Source: Chitinophagaceae bacterium
GTDB lineage: Bacteria > Bacteroidota > Bacteroidia > Chitinophagales > Chitinophagaceae
NCBI GenBank assembly: GCA_016721085.1
Contig: JADKJI010000004.1
Span: 1 to 64,000, forward strand
DNA: 64,000 nt
Reading direction: 5' to 3'
Shown one piece after another: positions 64,000 through 64,000 of the stretch. Every line of letters begins with the position of its first letter. Positions within the stretch are counted from its first letter, which is position 1. A program made the translations under genes and the position numbers. The notes under the pieces are model-generated. The model saw only the letters and a program-made list of their open reading frames with translations, was not told the origin of the DNA and did no database searches.

Positions 64000-64000
64000 A

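Noticed and set aside
1..64000. tRNA, rRNA, transposase or prophage genes
   Set aside because: I looked for tRNA T-arm motifs, transposase and phage structural proteins on both strands and saw none.

Overview
The window looks like a chromosome segment of a Bacteroidota member, most likely Chitinophagaceae or a close relative. The signs are TonB-linked SusC/SusD pairs, many lipoprotein signals, a type IX secretion C-terminal domain on the amylase, the small ribosomal protein bTHX, few Shine-Dalgarno sequences and repeated promoters of the TTTG ... TAnnTTTG type. I see no tRNA, rRNA, CRISPR array, transposase or prophage.

Layout. (1) 0.4-8 kb: phenylacetate degradation on the minus strand (tetR-paaE, then paaABCD, with a paaG-type isomerase further on), plus a degraded epimerase gene and an outer-membrane protein. 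(2) 8-16 kb: a PfkB sugar kinase, a lamin-tail surface protein, asd behind what looks like a complete ribosome-controlled attenuator, a DUF2461 gene, an HNH-HTH protein and ligA. (3) 16-28 kb: a starch-type locus, susC-susD-susE-susF-like, a GH13 amylase, an NrtR-type Nudix regulator, and a LacI regulator with its own operators. (4) 28-40.5 kb: a second susC-susD pair followed by two very large FG-GAP/ASPIC lipoproteins. (5) 40-48.5 kb: housekeeping genes rplM-rpsI-rpsB-tsf, pyrH and pdxH. (6) 48.5-64 kb: bTHX, HU, DUF4286-DUF3999-DUF2339, xth, a LOG-family protein, recR, a methionine synthase split into two genes, a DUF4832 protein and two cell-envelope proteins, the last running off the right edge.

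Two features cut across the window. First, intergenic space is full of palindromic repeats from at least six families. These include two five-unit arrays of an 11-bp palindrome at about 19-bp period, two copies of a 57-bp palindrome in opposite orientation flanking one gene, and a CCCCCAACCCCTAAAGGGG element that has become coding sequence in paaB and at the end of paaA. Second, seven genes carry about twelve single-base frameshifts, nearly all in homopolymers. Each is repaired by adding or removing one base, so I read them mainly as consensus errors; they should not be counted as biological pseudogenes without checking reads.

Regulatory signals that look real: the asd leader (14-residue Thr/Lys/Met-rich peptide, antiterminator, terminator); a shared TGTGTA-N5-TACACA palindrome ahead of both susC genes; an ACTAAC element at identical spacing in the tetR and paaA promoters; twin CGCAAA-N2-TTTGCG operators ahead of the lacI-type gene; and long structured leaders ahead of metH, rplM and the PfkB kinase gene.
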